DNA of 64,000 nucleotides from Hymenobacter lapidiphilus (GCF_003417065.2 NZ_QVLT01000002.1:1-64000), one strand, 5' to 3'. Shown: positions 16,302-24,839, numbered from the stretch's first letter. Program-made: numbers and translations. The notes: generated by a model from the letters alone, not told the origin.

Positions 16302-17891
16302 TTACTTGCGGCGCGGGGCAGGCCGGCGAACCGGCGCTTTCTTCTTCACCGGAGCAGCTTTGGGAGCTACGGCCGGGGCCTCCATTATTTCGGGGGCCTG
16401 GCCATACTTCTCTACAGCTGGGTTCGGGTCGCCGGGCAGGTACACATCGAACTCGACGCGACGGTTGAGGGCGCGGCCGGCATCGGTGGTGTTGCTGGCA
16501 ATCGGCTTAGCCTCGCCGTAGCCCTTCGACACGATACGGTCGGCGGGTACACCTTTGCTCAGCATGTAAGCGCGGGCCGAGGCAGCACGATCATCCGACA
16601 GACGCAGGTTGTAGTTGTCCTCACCCTTGCTGTCGGCGTGGGCCGAAATGCTCAGGAAATAGTCGGGGTAGTCCTGCATGATTTTCGACAGGGCATCAAG
16701 CGTCGGGTACGACGAAGGCTTCAGGGCCGCCTTGTTGAACTCGAACTGGATGAACTTGGTGGCTTCCTCCAGACGCTTCTTCTCCTCTACTTTCATCTCG
16801 GGGCAGCCTTTGTTCGAGGCTGGACCCGGACGGGCAGGGCAACGGTCGAGGTAATCCGGAACGCCGTCGCCATCACCATCAAGTGGGCAACCGGTCGCAT
16901 CAACCTGCACGCCGCTCGGGGTGTCGGGGCACTTGTCTGCGCTATCGATTACACCGTCGTTATCGGCGTCGGGGCAACCCTGCAGGGCTGCTTTGCCGGG
17001 GGTATCGGGGCATTTGTCTTCGCTGTCGCGTACACCGTCACCGTCGCGGTCGGGGCAGCCTTCGAGGGCTGCTACGCCGGCTTCGGTCGGGCACTTATCC
17101 TGGTAGTCCGGAACGCCATCCTTGTCGCCGTCGAGCGGGCAGCCGGTCAGGTCAACCGCCACACCAGCCGGCGTGCCGGGGCACTTGTCCTTCTTGTCCG
17201 ATACACCGTCACCATCCTCATCGGCCATTTTGCCGAGGTTGAAGCTCAGGCCCAGCTTGTGCTGCAGGTACCGGTCGTTGAGGTCGCCAACATTGGTAAT
17301 ACCGTCCACCTGATCGGTGAGCGGGTAGTGCTGGCCGGTCTGAATGAACAGGCCAACAGCGGGCGAGAAGTTGAACTTGATGCCGGCAGCCGCCTGAATG
17401 TCAAACGCGTACACGTCTGAGTTGCTGATTAGCCGGTCGTTGATGTCGTACAGGTCGGGGCTGGCGAAGAATACGCCGGGCTGCACCACCAGGTAAGGCG
17501 CGATGAACGCGTCCTCTTTCAGGGCCCAGCCATTGTTGAGCTTCAGCTTAATGGGAATACCCACGTTTACCACGTTGGCATCGAAACGCCGAACCCGGTA
17601 CTGCGTGTTCTTGGGGTAGTCGGCCGAGAACTTCATGTCGCCGTAGCTCAGGTCCAGACCAATGTCGAGGCCCGGAGCGATGTAGCGGCTTACCGTCAGG
17701 CCGAGGCCGTACTCTACTTTGTCCTGCTTGAACCACTCCGACCCAAGGTCGCCGTGGTACTGCAGCCAGTTGTAGTAGACGCTGATGTTGGTCTTGCGGT
17801 CCGAGGTTTGGGCCTGGGACAGTTGGGGGGCCAGGGTACAGGCCGCTATACCCAACGCCAACACCTTCGGAAAGGGGATGCGTGGAAGCAT
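16302..17891 (-). CDS. OmpA-family outer-membrane protein with thrombospondin type-3 repeats
   Basis: 529 aa. A signal peptide (cleavage near LSQAQ, residue 28) is followed by an outer-membrane beta-barrel (about 30-220), five or more calcium-binding thrombospondin type-3 repeats (about 222-357; DxDGDGVxDxxDKCP units) and an OmpA C-terminal peptidoglycan-binding domain (about 375-485; FEFNKAALKPSS, NLRLSDDRAASARAYML, SKGYGEAKPI, NRRVEF). The tail is Lys/Pro/Arg-rich. It anchors the outer membrane to peptidoglycan. It is monocistronic, with a strong terminator downstream and a small TTCTGCG-GA-CGCAGAA palindrome in the leader at 17921-17936. Confidence 0.92.
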   Translation of the reverse strand: MLPRIPFPKVLALGIAACTLAPQLSQAQTSDRKTNISVYYNWLQYHGDLGSEWFKQDKVEYGLGLTVSRYIAPGLDIGLDLSYGDMKFSADYPKNTQYRVRRFDANVVNVGIPIKLKLNNGWALKEDAFIAPYLVVQPGVFFASPDLYDINDRLISNSDVYAFDIQAAAGIKFNFSPAVGLFIQTGQHYPLTDQVDGITNVGDLNDRYLQHKLGLSFNLGKMADEDGDGVSDKKDKCPGTPAGVAVDLTGCPLDGDKDGVPDYQDKCPTEAGVAALEGCPDRDGDGVRDSEDKCPDTPGKAALQGCPDADNDGVIDSADKCPDTPSGVQVDATGCPLDGDGDGVPDYLDRCPARPGPASNKGCPEMKVEEKKRLEEATKFIQFEFNKAALKPSSYPTLDALSKIMQDYPDYFLSISAHADSKGEDNYNLRLSDDRAASARAYMLSKGVPADRIVSKGYGEAKPIASNTTDAGRALNRRVEFDVYLPGDPNPAVEKYGQAPEIMEAPAVAPKAAPVKKKAPVRRPAPRRK

Positions 17892-18077
17892 ATAGAAGGG
17901 GAAAAAGTGACGGGAGAGCGTTCTGCGGACGCAGAATGAGTTTCTATACTTACCTAGAGACGAAAAAGTTGTCTATCTATAGATGAGCTTGTATATAATC
18001 AAGATTAGCCTGGCAATGTACTGTAAATCAGCATGTATTGTGCGGTTTGTGTCGCTGTCCAAACCAATCTCCTGTCC

Positions 18078-18407
18078 CTACCAGTCAAAGTCGAGCAGGG
18101 GGGCTCTGCCCCCCAGAAAGGTTTCCAGCTGCTGCACCCGGGCCCGCTGCTGGCGTACTTCCTGCTGTAGCTGCTCCAGTTGCCGGTGCATGTGCAGCAC
18201 TACGTCGAGGCTGGCTTTGCTCAGGCCCAGCTCCTGGTGCAGGCGAGCCAGGCGGGCTATATGCTCGGGTTCTTCGCGCACCGCGTCGGGTACGTCGGGG
18301 GCCTGATGCAGCAGTCCGAACTGCACAAACTCGCGCACTTCGGTTTCGCTCAACCCATAGCGCATCCCGCACTCGCGGAAGGTAATCGTAACAATAGCCG
18401 CTTCCAT
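18078..18407 (-). CDS. cbpM: chaperone modulatory protein CbpM
   Basis: 109 aa, the size and pattern of CbpM: an N-terminal MerR-like helix-turn-helix (ITFRECGMRYGLSETEVREFVQFGLL, about 8-33) and a long helical C-terminal half with a coiled-coil-prone LEQLQQEVRQQRARVQQLE stretch. CbpM binds the J-domain of CbpA and inhibits its co-chaperone and DNA-binding functions. The gene lies 75 bases downstream of the CbpA homolog on the same strand, the classical cbpAM arrangement. Repeat-like TTAGC/CAGCT sequence fills the gap. Confidence 0.85.
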   Translation of the reverse strand: MEAAIVTITFRECGMRYGLSETEVREFVQFGLLHQAPDVPDAVREEPEHIARLARLHQELGLSKASLDVVLHMHRQLEQLQQEVRQQRARVQQLETFLGGRAPLLDFDW

Positions 18408-18482
18408 AGTTTTGGGGCTTTTAGCTGACAGCTGTTAGCCGTTAGCTTCTGTTATGGATGATTTTCTCGCTTGAAAAGGCTA

Positions 18483-19415
18483 TCAGCTGGCAGCTTGACT
18501 ACGCAGCTCTGCCAGCTGGCGGAACAGCGTTTTCTCCTGCTCCGTCAGGTGCTGGGGCAGGCTGATGGAGAGGCGCAGGTACAGGTCGCCGAACTGGTCT
18601 TGCTGCCGGTATACCGGGAACCCTTTGCCCCGCAGGCGCAGGCGGGTGCCATTCTGGGTTTCGGGCTTAATATTGATTTTGACGGCCCCCGACAGCGTTT
18701 CCACCGTTTGCTCGCCTCCCAGCAGAGCCGTGTACAGGTCTACCGGTACGTCTATGGTCAGGTCGTTGCCGGTGCGGGCGTAGCGGGGGTCGGGCCGGAT
18801 GTGGAGCGTGATGTAGAGCGAGCCCGCCGGTCCTCCGCTGCGGCCCGGTCCGCCCTGGTCGCGCAGCCGGATAACCTGTCCATCCTCGACGCCCGGCTGA
18901 ATGGTGAGGCGCAGGTTTTTGCCATTGACGGTGAGCGTGCGCGGCCCGCCACGGTAGGCGTCTTCCAGCGTCAGCTCCAGTTCGGCCTGGTAGTCCTGGC
19001 CGGCGCGGGGGCGGCTGCCACCCGCACCACCGCTGCCCCCCATACCCCCGAACATAGAGCCGAAAAAGTCGGAGAAGTCGGCCCCGCCAAATGGGTCGGC
19101 ACCACCCGCGCCGCCACCACCCTGGGAGTACTGCGACCAGTCGAAGCCGCCGCCACCACCTCCGCCGGGGCGGCCACCAGCCTGCTGGTAGCGTTGGTAG
19201 TCGGCGCCCAGCTGGTCGTATTTCTGGCGTTTTTCGGGGTCGCTAAGCACTTCGTTGGCCTCGTTGGCCTCCTTGAATTTCTGCTCGGCTTCGGCGTTGT
19301 TCGGGTTCACATCAGGATGATACTGACGGGCCAGCTTGCGGTAGGCCTTTTTTATCTGGTCCTGTGTGGCCTTTTTTTCGACGCCCAGCGTCTTGTAGTA
19401 GTCTTTATAATCCAC
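18483..19415 (-). CDS. cbpA: DnaJ-family co-chaperone, CbpA type
   Basis: 310 aa. J-domain 1-70 with the HPD motif at 33-35 (RQYHPDVNP), a Gly/Phe-rich linker (about 85-135, long Gly runs), then two DnaJ C-terminal substrate-binding domains ([40 protein letters not shown]). There is no zinc-finger, which separates it from DnaJ and fits CbpA. It stimulates DnaK ATPase and delivers clients. The CbpM gene follows on the same strand. Strong confidence from domain order and context. Confidence 0.92.
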   Translation of the reverse strand: MDYKDYYKTLGVEKKATQDQIKKAYRKLARQYHPDVNPNNAEAEQKFKEANEANEVLSDPEKRQKYDQLGADYQRYQQAGGRPGGGGGGGFDWSQYSQGGGGAGGADPFGGADFSDFFGSMFGGMGGSGGAGGSRPRAGQDYQAELELTLEDAYRGGPRTLTVNGKNLRLTIQPGVEDGQVIRLRDQGGPGRSGGPAGSLYITLHIRPDPRYARTGNDLTIDVPVDLYTALLGGEQTVETLSGAVKINIKPETQNGTRLRLRGKGFPVYRQQDQFGDLYLRLSISLPQHLTEQEKTLFRQLAELRSQAAS

Positions 19416-19567
19416 GAGCGGGTAGGGCGGAAGGACAGAGGAAAAATCGGCCCGAATTTGGTAGAGGGTGGGCCAGTCAATACTTTAGAACGAACCCAAC
19501 ACGTTGCGGGTTACCGTAACATTGCCGGCGCGGCCGGTCTTTCCTCCACCCTAATAATGCTTGCTTT

Positions 19568-19969
19568 ATGAAATTTCTCGCTACCCTCGCGGCTGTTATG
19601 CTGCTGGCCGGGACGCTTGCCGCTCAGGCTCAAACCAAAGTCCCAGCCGCCCGCCGCGGTGCGCAGCCCAAGGCCCGCGTGGTGTCCAATGGCGCCACCA
19701 TGAAGGACGGCTTCCTGATGAAAGACGGCAAGGTGCTCGAAACGCGCAATGCCCACACCGGAGCCATTACTGCCGAGTCGGCCCTGGTAAACGGCACTAA
19801 AGTGCAGCCCGATGGCACGATTATGATGGCCGACGGCACCACCGTTCGTCTGCAGGAAGGCGACTACATGTCGCTGACTGGCCGCATGACCACCCGCGCC
19901 ATGAAGGCCGAGCAGGACAGCCTGAAGCAGGTGCAGGTAATGAAGGCCAAAGGCAAAAAGAAGCGGTAA
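19568..19969 (+). CDS. DUF6799-domain exported protein
   Basis: 133 aa with a signal peptide (MKFLATLAAVMLLAGTLAAQAQ) and two tandem short motifs: MKDGFLMKDGKVLETRN and NGTKVQPDGTIMMADGTTVRLQEGDYM, the repeat that defines DUF6799 in Bacteroidota. The C-terminus is Lys-rich. Function unknown; it is predicted periplasmic or surface-attached. It is divergent from cbpA and convergent with the 63-aa gene, with a long shared hairpin after the stop. Confidence 0.8.
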   Translation: MKFLATLAAVMLLAGTLAAQAQTKVPAARRGAQPKARVVSNGATMKDGFLMKDGKVLETRNAHTGAITAESALVNGTKVQPDGTIMMADGTTVRLQEGDYMSLTGRMTTRAMKAEQDSLKQVQVMKAKGKKKR

Positions 19970-20010
19970 TCAGCGATTCGAAACGCTGACTTTCTAAACA
20001 GCTCCATCGT

Positions 20011-20064
20011 AACAGAAAGAAGGGGCCGGCTTTGCTTACGCATTGCCGGCCCCTTCTTTCTGTT
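20011..20064. terminator. bidirectional hairpin between convergent genes
   Basis: A perfect 20-bp inverted repeat (20011-20030 with 20045-20064; AACAGAAAGAAGGGGCCGGC arm) and a 14-base loop between the convergent genes ending at 19969 and 20083. Just upstream, ACTTTCTAAACAGCT at 19989-20003 matches the outer arms of the repeat at 22464-22614. Confidence 0.7.
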
Positions 20065-20082
20065 AAGGATTGATTCCGGACG

Positions 20083-20274
20083 CTAGTGGCTGTAATCCTG
20101 GAAGATGAGGGCCACCTCGGCCTCATTGGGTGCTTCCACGATTTCGTTGATGACAAACTGCACCTCGTCTTCGCTCCAGCCCTCGTCTTCGGCCGCCTGA
20201 ATGAAGGAGCTGAGCTGCGTGAAACGGTCGGCCCCAGCGGGGGCCATCCAGCGGATTTTTTTGCGGATGCGCAT
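20083..20274 (-). CDS. small hypothetical acidic protein (63 aa)
   Basis: 63 aa with a basic N-terminus (MRIRKKIRW) and an acidic remainder (AAEDEGWSEDEVQFVINEIVEAPNEAEV). There is no signal peptide and no recognised family. It is 27 bases downstream of the RlpA-like gene on the same strand and ends before a strong hairpin, which supports it as a real small gene. A cytoplasmic helical protein is likely. Function unknown. Confidence 0.55.
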   Translation of the reverse strand: MRIRKKIRWMAPAGADRFTQLSSFIQAAEDEGWSEDEVQFVINEIVEAPNEAEVALIFQDYSH

Positions 20275-20301
20275 AGTGATGAGTGGTAAGGCTGGACCTG
20301 G

Positions 20302-20676
20302 TTAGCGGGCTTTGCGAATGACTTTAAGCGTTACCGGGGCCACGCCGGCGTCGATGATGTCGATTTTGCGGGCCGCTTTTTTCGATAAATCAATGATGCG
20401 GCCCTTGGCGTGCGGGCCCCGGTCGGTTACGACCACTTTCACCGAGCGGTTGTTGCGCGGGTTGGTCACGCGTACTTGGGTGCCGAAGGGCAGCGTGTTG
20501 TGGGCCGCTGTGAGCTGGCCGGAGCGGTACACGGTGCCGCTGGCCGTGCGCCGGCCTTCGAACTTGTCGGCGTAGAAGGAGGCCTTGCCGGACTCGGTGA
20601 AGGCCCCGGTGCCCGCGCAGCCAGCCAGCAGCAGTCCGGCCCCGCAACACAATCCAAGTCGGAAAAAGCAGCGCAT
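20302..20676 (-). CDS. rlpA: RlpA-like septal-ring/lytic transglycosylase-type lipoprotein
   Basis: 124 aa. The lipobox LLLAGC places the lipidated Cys at residue 20, followed directly by a double-psi beta-barrel domain (about 29-120): GKASFYADKFEGRRTASG, AAHNTLPFGTQVRVTN and VVTDRGPHAKGRIIDLSKKAA. These are the diagnostic RlpA motifs, with the catalytic Asp of DRGP. There is no SPOR domain, so it is the short form common in Bacteroidota. It would act on peptidoglycan in the periplasm. It is flanked by the GH25 lysozyme gene, 42 bases upstream. Confidence 0.88.
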   Translation of the reverse strand: MRCFFRLGLCCGAGLLLAGCAGTGAFTESGKASFYADKFEGRRTASGTVYRSGQLTAAHNTLPFGTQVRVTNPRNNRSVKVVVTDRGPHAKGRIIDLSKKAARKIDIIDAGVAPVTLKVIRKAR

Positions 20677-20717
20677 AGCAGTGGAGTTAAAGGCGGAATG
20701 ATCGGCTGGCCGGGGCG

Positions 20718-21554
20718 CTATGGCCGTTTCGGCGGAATCCGTAGGGCCCGCAGCCGCTCAAAGCTACCCTGAAACACGTTGAAATCGACCGGACCGCGGA
20801 TGCCGGGCACATACGACTCGTCGGAGTGCTGCCAGATAATCCAGCGGCTGGCCGGCAGCCGGGGCTGGTCGACTTCATAATGGGCCAGCCAGAGCGGATA
20901 TTTATCGAAGTGACCCGCCAGGTGGCGCTGGTAGAAGCCGTAATTGGAGTACAGAATGGGCCGCACGCCATAGTGGCGCTCCACCAGCCGCAGCCACAGC
21001 GCCACCCCCCGCCGCATCTGGGCCACATCGTGGAAGTTGGCGTGCTCCACGTCGAGCACCGGGGGCAGGTCGCCGGGGCCGAGGGGCACGGTGCGCGTGA
21101 ACAGGCTGGCCTGTTTGGTCGGGTCGGAGTTGGGGTGGAAGTAGTGGTAGGCCCCGCGGAAAACACCAGCCGCCCGCGCCCCGCGCCAGTTGCGCCCGAA
21201 GCGCGGGTCGCGCAGGGTGCCGCCTTCGGTCGCCTTAATGAAGGCAAACCGCACCTGGTGGCTGGCCACTACCGGCCAGTCAATGCGCCCCTGATAAGAC
21301 GATACATCGATACCATGCACCGCATAACCGGCCCGCAGGGGCGTTTTCTCGTGGCCCGTGAGCGAGCCGGTCCGGAGGGTGGCATAGGCCCGGCGGGCAT
21401 AGCGGTTCAGCTGCGTCGAGTAGCGTCCGTAGAGGCCGAGGGCCACCAGCAGCAGTCCGGCCAGCAGCCAGCCTACCCACCGCCGCCCGGGTTTGCGCCG
21501 CCGGGTAGGGCGGGGCGGGCGCGAGCGGGCCGACGAGGAGGACGTAAGGGGCAT
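20718..21554 (-). CDS. GH25-family lysozyme, membrane-anchored
   Basis: 278 aa. A basic cytoplasmic tail and one N-terminal membrane helix (about residues 27-43) precede a glycoside hydrolase 25 domain (about 78-270): HGIDVSSYQGRIDW with the first catalytic Asp, FAFIKATEGG, YHYFHP and PPVLDVEHANF with the acidic pair. The enzyme cleaves N-acetylmuramic acid linkages in peptidoglycan. The open frame extends 69 residues upstream as low-complexity sequence; ATG 21552-21554 gives the natural N-terminus. Adjacent to rlpA, suggesting a cell-wall remodelling pair. Confidence 0.87.
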   Translation of the reverse strand: MPLTSSSSARSRPPRPTRRRKPGRRWVGWLLAGLLLVALGLYGRYSTQLNRYARRAYATLRTGSLTGHEKTPLRAGYAVHGIDVSSYQGRIDWPVVASHQVRFAFIKATEGGTLRDPRFGRNWRGARAAGVFRGAYHYFHPNSDPTKQASLFTRTVPLGPGDLPPVLDVEHANFHDVAQMRRGVALWLRLVERHYGVRPILYSNYGFYQRHLAGHFDKYPLWLAHYEVDQPRLPASRWIIWQHSDESYVPGIRGPVDFNVFQGSFERLRALRIPPKRP

Positions 21555-21684
21555 AGAACCGACGGTACGTGAGCAAAGGTAACGCCCGTTCCCGGCCGGT
21601 TGGTGCCCCGGCGGCGGAAAAGACCCGGCAAACCGGGCGCAACCGCCGGTTTTTTCGCACCTTCGGCTTCTCAATTTCATTGCC

Positions 21685-21963
21685 ATGTCCCAACCATCCC
21701 GCCCTTCCGCCCACGACGCCCGCGACGAATCGGGCCACTTGATTCGGGAGCTGCACGGCATTACGCTGGCCCAGATTCTAGAGTACCTGGTGGCGGCCTA
21801 CGGCTGGCCCGGGCTGGACAGCCGCATCCGCATCAACTGTTTTTCGGTGGATCCGAGCATCAAATCCAGCCTCACCTTCCTGCGCCGCACGCCCTGGGCC
21901 CGCGCCAAAGTCGAGGAACTCTACATCGAAACCCGCACGGCAGAGTTGCGCAAGGCACAGTAG
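21685..21963 (+). CDS. VF530-family (DUF2132) DNA-binding protein
   Basis: 92 aa. The core [40 protein letters not shown] and [16 protein letters not shown] is the full VF530/DUF2132 signature. A structure from Vibrio fischeri showed a small helical DNA-binding-like fold; the cellular role is unknown. Start ATG 21685 follows a 130-base gap divergent from the lysozyme gene. The N-terminal 15 residues are variable. Confidence 0.85.
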   Translation: MSQPSRPSAHDARDESGHLIRELHGITLAQILEYLVAAYGWPGLDSRIRINCFSVDPSIKSSLTFLRRTPWARAKVEELYIETRTAELRKAQ

Positions 21964-22115
21964 CGAGTTGGTGAAATGGGGCGTTGATGTTGCGCGACTT
22001 GACGGCGTCAATGGTGCCCCGCTATTCCTGATTTGCCTCAAAACCCTTTCTCCCGCTCCGCCTGCGAAAGTAACGCAGTCCGGCTGCCGAAACAGCAAAT
22101 TACCAATTCACCTTC

Positions 22116-22439
22116 ATGGCTGAAATCAAGCAGAAAACCGGGGCGCTGGCTTTTTTAGTGGGGGCAGGCCTGTTCGTGGCTTTCGAAATAGCCGCATATT
22201 ATCTGCTGAAGTTTGCCACTTCGGGTCTGGGCATGGCCGACCAGATGCAGCCCGAAAACACGATTGTGAGCAATTGGGTGAAGACGGTCGTGTTTCTGCT
22301 GCTGCACCTGACGCTGGTGGTGGTGGCGGTGCTGGTGCTCAGCAACCGGCTGCCGCGCCGCCTGCGGGGCCAGCTCATGGGCTGGTTCTACCTTTCGCTG
22401 CTCATCGGTTTCCTGCTGCTAATTCCGCTCTTTTCCTGA
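22116..22439 (+). CDS. small integral membrane protein, three predicted helices
   Basis: 107 aa with hydrophobic segments at about residues 8-30 (GALAFLVGAGLFVAFEIAAY), 55-77 (VVFLLLHLTLVVVAVLVL) and 88-106 (WFYLSLLIGFLLLIPLF). No family recognised. It has no signal peptide cleavage site and few charged residues beyond an RRLRG loop. It is on the same strand as the VF530 gene, 152 bases downstream. Followed by a large palindromic element. Confidence 0.6.
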   Translation: MAEIKQKTGALAFLVGAGLFVAFEIAAYYLLKFATSGLGMADQMQPENTIVSNWVKTVVFLLLHLTLVVVAVLVLSNRLPRRLRGQLMGWFYLSLLIGFLLLIPLFS

Positions 22440-22463
22440 GATGTTTTGCGGGTGCCAGATAGA

Positions 22464-22614
22464 GAAGCTGTTTAGAAAGTAGTCGGAATCAATCAGAACA
22501 TCATGCTGAGCGTAGTCGAAGCATCTCTACCGCTTCGGTGAACGACTGCTACGAAGCGGTAGAGATGCTTTGGCTGCGCTCAGCATGACGTTCTTTTGAC
22601 TTTCTAAATAGCTT
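22464..22614. repeat. nested inverted-repeat element (CATGCTGAGCG type inside TTTAGAAAGT arms)
   Basis: Outer arms GAAGCTGTTTAGAAAGT (22464-22480) and its near-complement (22598-22614) enclose a second palindrome at 22495-22594 that starts AGAACATCATGCTGAGCG and ends CATGACGTTCTT. The inner part is one of several copies in this window; the outer arm also occurs alone at 19989-20003. This looks like one element inserted into another. Confidence 0.75.
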
Positions 22615-22652
22615 CAGAAGTTGATCGTTACATCGTAAACCCAAAGCTCATG

Positions 22653-22678
22653 AAAAAAGCCACTGCAGAGGCAGTGGC
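22653..22678 (-). terminator. rho-independent terminator
   Basis: Stem GCCACTGC / GCAGTGGC (22659-22666 with 22671-22678) and T6 on the minus strand, about 50 bases past the Hsp20 stop codon. Confidence 0.75.
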
Positions 22679-22728
22679 CAAGTGAGACATGGGCCGGTCG
22701 GTCCCGGCGTTATGGAGTAGTGCGCGGC

Positions 22729-23109
22729 TTAGCGCTGCTTGATGTCGATTTCGCGCGGCTCGTCGTTGGCAGCGTAGGGAATACGGACGAGGAGCTCCGA
22801 GCCTTCGAACACGGCATCGATGCGACTGGCGTTGAGGCCGGCGGGCAGGCTGAGCGTGTGGCTGAAGAGCGGCGCGGCCAGCTTATCGTCGGGCGTGTGC
22901 CGGAACTCGGCATACACGGTCAGCGTGTTTTCGTTGAGTACGACGTGGAAGTTCTGCGGATTAACCGAAGGAAGGGCCACGCGGACAATGACGCCTTTCT
23001 CCCGCTTATCAACCCGCATCTGGGCCTGCGCAATGCCGCCACCCAAGGTGTTGAGCAGGTCGAGCTGGGGCGCAATGTTGCGGATAAATTCTTTGCTGAT
23101 CAGGTTCAT
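22729..23109 (-). CDS. Hsp20/alpha-crystallin family small heat-shock protein
   Basis: 126 aa. The alpha-crystallin domain spans about residues 30-120: VRVALPSVNPQNFHVVLNEN, LTVYAEFRH, FSHTLSLPAGLNASRIDAVFEGSELLVRIPY. The family A-x-x-n-G-v-L motif appears as FEGSELLVRIP. It acts as an ATP-independent holdase for unfolding proteins in the cytoplasm. It is a single gene with its own terminator and a sigma-54-like promoter candidate 36 bases upstream. Confidence 0.88.
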   Translation of the reverse strand: MNLISKEFIRNIAPQLDLLNTLGGGIAQAQMRVDKREKGVIVRVALPSVNPQNFHVVLNENTLTVYAEFRHTPDDKLAAPLFSHTLSLPAGLNASRIDAVFEGSELLVRIPYAANDEPREIDIKQR

Positions 23110-23144
23110 AAGATAGGTCCTTACAGATGATGTGACTGGCTTAT

Positions 23145-23160
23145 TTCAAAAGTTGTACCA
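23145..23160 (-). promoter_or_regulatory. candidate sigma-54-type promoter of hsp20
   Basis: The minus-strand sequence TGGTACAACTTTTGAA matches the -24/-12 pattern TGGYACR-N4-TTGCW in spacing and at all but one fixed position (GA instead of GC at -12). It ends 36 bases upstream of the Hsp20 ATG. Requires a sigma-54 factor in this organism, which cannot be checked here. Confidence 0.35.
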
Positions 23161-23342
23161 AGCCCCCAAAGCTGGCGCTGTTGCCTCTGCAGTGTCATAA
23201 AGTCTGGTTGGCACGAGGTGTTTTAAGCTGTTTCGGCCATTGTGTCGGGCGCTAATGCGGGTAGCTTGCCCGCATGTAGGCAGCGGAAAGCCCGGCCCTT
23301 GCGTACACAGGGGCAGACATTCTACTTCAGTCCCTTCGTGTT

Positions 23343-23990
23343 ATGGAGCTTAAAACCATTTCCACGGCCCGCACGGCCCGCTATATCAGCCTCGGCGAGC
23401 CGGGCGCCGATATTCAGCATGTGTTATTCTGCTTGCACGGCGAAAGCCAGCCGCTGGCCGACTTCGCGGCCCAACTCATTAATTTCGACACGCCCGAGCG
23501 GCTGTTGGTGTTACCCGAGGGCCTTTCGCGCTACGCCCTGCCGGCCGGCCCTACCGAAACACCTGCTACGGTAGCCTCCTGGTTCGCCCCCGATTCGCTG
23601 CTGGCCGACCTGGCCGACCTGACCACTTACCTCGATGAGCTGGCCGTTACCGTGCTGGCCGGCTGCCCCGCCGACGTGCCCGTTACAGTGCTCGGCTACG
23701 GCCATGGCGCGGCGGCGGCCTGCCGCTGGCTGGCTGGGGGCCGCACCCGCTACAACCGGTTGCTACTCTACGCGCCCGTTTTCCCGCCCTCCATCGACCG
23801 GCGTGCCACGCTGGTTGGCTTGCCGGAGCGCCCCGTTACGCTGATTTCAACCACCACCGACGCCTTCACCCCCGAAGCTGCCGGTGCCGGCCTGCTCCAG
23901 GATTTGCAGGATGTGGGCCTGAGCGTTCAGCACCGCTACGTATCCGAAGGCCCGCTCACACTCGCCGCCCTGGGTACGGTAGGGAAGTAG
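23343..23990 (+). CDS. alpha/beta-hydrolase-fold protein, probably catalytically inactive
   Basis: 215 aa resembling the Bacteroidota phospholipase/carboxylesterase group: FCLHGESQPLADFAAQL, LVLPEGLSRYALP and a YLDEL helix. In the active relatives the nucleophile elbow is GFSQG; here it reads GYGHG (VLGYGHGAAAACRW), so the Ser is replaced by Gly. The usual C-terminal catalytic His is also not evident (VSEGPLTLAAL). An Asp in TTTDAF remains. I infer a pseudoenzyme, perhaps a binding or scaffold protein. It ends 32 bases upstream of the PPK2 gene and could be co-transcribed with it. Confidence 0.7.
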   Translation: MELKTISTARTARYISLGEPGADIQHVLFCLHGESQPLADFAAQLINFDTPERLLVLPEGLSRYALPAGPTETPATVASWFAPDSLLADLADLTTYLDELAVTVLAGCPADVPVTVLGYGHGAAAACRWLAGGRTRYNRLLLYAPVFPPSIDRRATLVGLPERPVTLISTTTDAFTPEAAGAGLLQDLQDVGLSVQHRYVSEGPLTLAALGTVGK

Positions 23991-24022
23991 GCGTTTATCA
24001 ACCGATTATTTAGCAAAGCGTT

Positions 24023-24781
24023 ATGGCTGACTTCGACCTTACCCAACTGCCCACCCGTGCGCCGGCCAGTGCCCGCAAAGCGGCCACCAAGCGTGCCAAC
24101 AAAAAGCTCCGACAGGAGCTGGTGGAGTTGCAAGACCGCCTGTACGCCGAGGGCCGCCACAGCGTGCTCATCATTCTGCAGGGTATGGATGCCAGCGGCA
24201 AAGACGGCCTGATCCGGCGCGTGTTCAGCGGGATTAACCCCCAAGGCGTGCGGGTATATTCGTTTAAGGAGCCCACCGAAACCGAGCTGGCCCACGATTT
24301 CCTGTGGCGCATTCACCAGCAAACGCCCGCCCGGGGCATGATGCAGGTGTTCAACCGTTCGCAGTATGAAGACGTGCTCATTACCCGCGTGGAAGGGTTG
24401 ATTGACGATGCCGAGGCCCGGCGGCGCTTCACGGCCATCAACAACTTCGAAAAGCTGCTGCAGCAGGCCGGTACTACGGTGCTGAAATTCTACCTGCACG
24501 TATCGGAAGAAGAGCAGCTCGGACGGCTGCAGGAGCGCGTCACCGACCCCGACAAGCGGTGGAAATATGAGGCCGGTGACGAGAAGAAAGCCAGTCAGCG
24601 GCCCGCCTACCGAGCTATGTACGAAGACGTATTCCGCCACTGTAGTCCCGCCAGCTGCCCCTGGCACATCGTTCCCGCCGACCAGAACTGGTACAAAGCC
24701 CACGTAGTTGCCCAAACCCTCCGCGATACGCTCGTTGCCCTCGACATGCAGTATCCTACCATCAAAAAGGCGAAGAAGTAG
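24023..24781 (+). CDS. ppk2: polyphosphate kinase 2 family (polyphosphate:nucleotide phosphotransferase)
   Basis: 252 aa. Walker A is GMDASGKDG (54-62), followed by FSGINPQGVRVYSFK, ELAHDFLWRIHQQTP, FNRSQYEDVLITRV (Walker B/lid region) and RWKYEAGDE. These are the PPK2 family signatures; the enzyme uses polyphosphate to phosphorylate nucleoside mono- or diphosphates. The length and NPQGVRVYSFK segment resemble the class that acts on both AMP and ADP, but class assignment is tentative. Cytoplasmic. Confidence 0.92.
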   Translation: MADFDLTQLPTRAPASARKAATKRANKKLRQELVELQDRLYAEGRHSVLIILQGMDASGKDGLIRRVFSGINPQGVRVYSFKEPTETELAHDFLWRIHQQTPARGMMQVFNRSQYEDVLITRVEGLIDDAEARRRFTAINNFEKLLQQAGTTVLKFYLHVSEEEQLGRLQERVTDPDKRWKYEAGDEKKASQRPAYRAMYEDVFRHCSPASCPWHIVPADQNWYKAHVVAQTLRDTLVALDMQYPTIKKAKK

Positions 24782-24839
24782 AAGGTCAAACTATCTGCCC
24801 CGGCATGCTTACCACACCAAGTGCTGATGCGAATATGCC

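Noticed and set aside
16820..17230. Regularly spaced GGGGCA-containing repeats resembling a CRISPR array
   Set aside because: They encode the thrombospondin type-3 repeats of the OmpA-family gene in frame; spacing and sequence follow the protein, not direct repeats with unique spacers.
23204..23225. TGGCACG with a downstream TTTT on the plus strand, resembling a sigma-54 -24 element
   Set aside because: The -12 GC is absent and the gene that follows starts over 100 bases away; the minus-strand match for hsp20 is better.
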